Assembly (NCBI GenBank): GCA_030669775.1
Contig: DAOVCZ010000160.1
Location: 1-5,153 of the forward strand
Origin: Chloroflexota bacterium
GTDB lineage: Bacteria > Chloroflexota > Anaerolineae > Anaerolineales > UBA4823
Length of the DNA stretch: 5,153 nucleotides
Direction: 5' to 3'
Shown here: one piece after another, positions 5,025-5,153 of the stretch
Position numbering within the stretch: the stretch's first letter is position 1
Layout of the letters: each line of letters begins with the position of its first letter
Position numbers and translations under genes: made by a program
Notes under the pieces: generated by a model
Database searches by the model: none
Seen by the model: the letters and a program-made list of their open reading frames with translations, nothing else
Told to the model about the DNA's origin: nothing

Positions 5025-5153
5025 ATGAGTATCATCTCAGTTTGTCCAATTAACCGCTTTAATTGCGGAATCAAGTACAGATGCGTAGACGTTGTAGTTG
5101 AAGAGGAGACCCTCGAGGTAGGTCTCTTTATCATCGAATTCCGGAAGGCCTTT
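5025..5153 (+). CDS. Possible unknown protein, first 43 codons (runs off right edge)
   Basis: ATG at 5025 is preceded by AGGGAG about 6 nt upstream, a good ribosome binding site, and the frame is open to the window edge. The product starts MSIISVCPINRFNCGIKYRC and continues with an acidic, valine-rich stretch; three cysteines fall in the first 20 residues. It matches no family I recognise. An in-frame ATG at 5010 is an alternative start. It would be transcribed divergently from the phosphotransferase gene. The same DNA is open in exact antisense register, so this and the minus-strand entry compete. Confidence 0.4.
   Translation, partial: MSIISVCPINRFNCGIKYRCVDVVVEEETLEVGLFIIEFRKAF
5037..5153 (-). 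CDS. Possible C-terminal tail of an unknown minus-strand gene (38 codons)
   Basis: Reading leftward from the edge, a frame with no stop ends at TGA (5037-5039), 95 bp before the phosphotransferase start codon on the same strand. The residues (KGLPEFDDKETYLEGLLFNY, then NVYASVLDSAIKAVNWTN) have the composition of a globular helical protein, without cysteine. If real, it would be the gene upstream of the phosphotransferase, perhaps co-transcribed with it. No family was recognised. It is codon-for-codon antisense to the plus-strand candidate over the same bases, and purine-first codon bias is similar in both, so the window cannot decide. Confidence 0.4.
   Translation of the reverse strand, partial: KGLPEFDDKETYLEGLLFNYNVYASVLDSAIKAVNWTN

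Noticed and set aside
5106..5126. Hairpin GAGACC-N9-GGTCTC followed by TTT on the plus strand
   Set aside because: Stem of only six pairs with three T residues, and it lies inside both candidate edge ORFs; too weak to call a terminator.

Overview
The window is ordinary-looking bacterial chromosome of about middling GC with AT-rich gaps between genes. Nothing fixes the species. The IlvD, threonine synthase and PucR-type sequences would suit a Chloroflexota (Anaerolineae-like) or similar anaerobe, but this is a low-confidence impression. No RNA genes, CRISPR arrays, insertion sequences or phage genes were seen.

Left part (1-1390, minus strand). The first 305 codons of ilvD (dihydroxy-acid dehydratase, valine/isoleucine/leucine synthesis) run off the left edge. 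Just upstream is an apparently complete transcription attenuator. A 36-codon leader peptide (994-1104) has 13 Leu, Ile or Val codons among its codons 6-21. A rho-independent terminator (929-960) ends next to the ilvD ribosome binding site. A 9-nt segment inside the leader ORF can pair perfectly with the terminator's 5' arm, giving a mutually exclusive antiterminator. This is the most interesting element in the window. Above the leader lie a tentative promoter, a 9-bp palindrome with a 14-nt spacer, and three further hairpins.

Middle (1391-3682). A full-length PucR/CdaR-type transcription regulator (530 aa, minus strand) has a recognisable extended -10 promoter and a GGTAAG-N10-CTTACC palindrome in its 5' leader. 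Facing away from it on the plus strand is the C-terminal half of a threonine synthase. It lacks the N-terminal half with the PLP-binding lysine and begins abruptly at the edge of the regulator's promoter region, so it looks like a rearrangement remnant. Threonine is the precursor of isoleucine, so the locus has an amino-acid-synthesis flavour, but no functional link between the regulator and ilvD is proven.

Right part (3683-5153). An AT-rich gap of about 275 bp holds no gene. It is followed by a complete aminoglycoside-phosphotransferase/choline-kinase-fold enzyme (327 aa, minus strand) with all core kinase motifs and unknown substrate. At the right edge two exactly antisense, in-register open frames run off the window: a plus-strand one with a good ribosome binding site, and the tail of a possible minus-strand gene. 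At most one is likely to be real.
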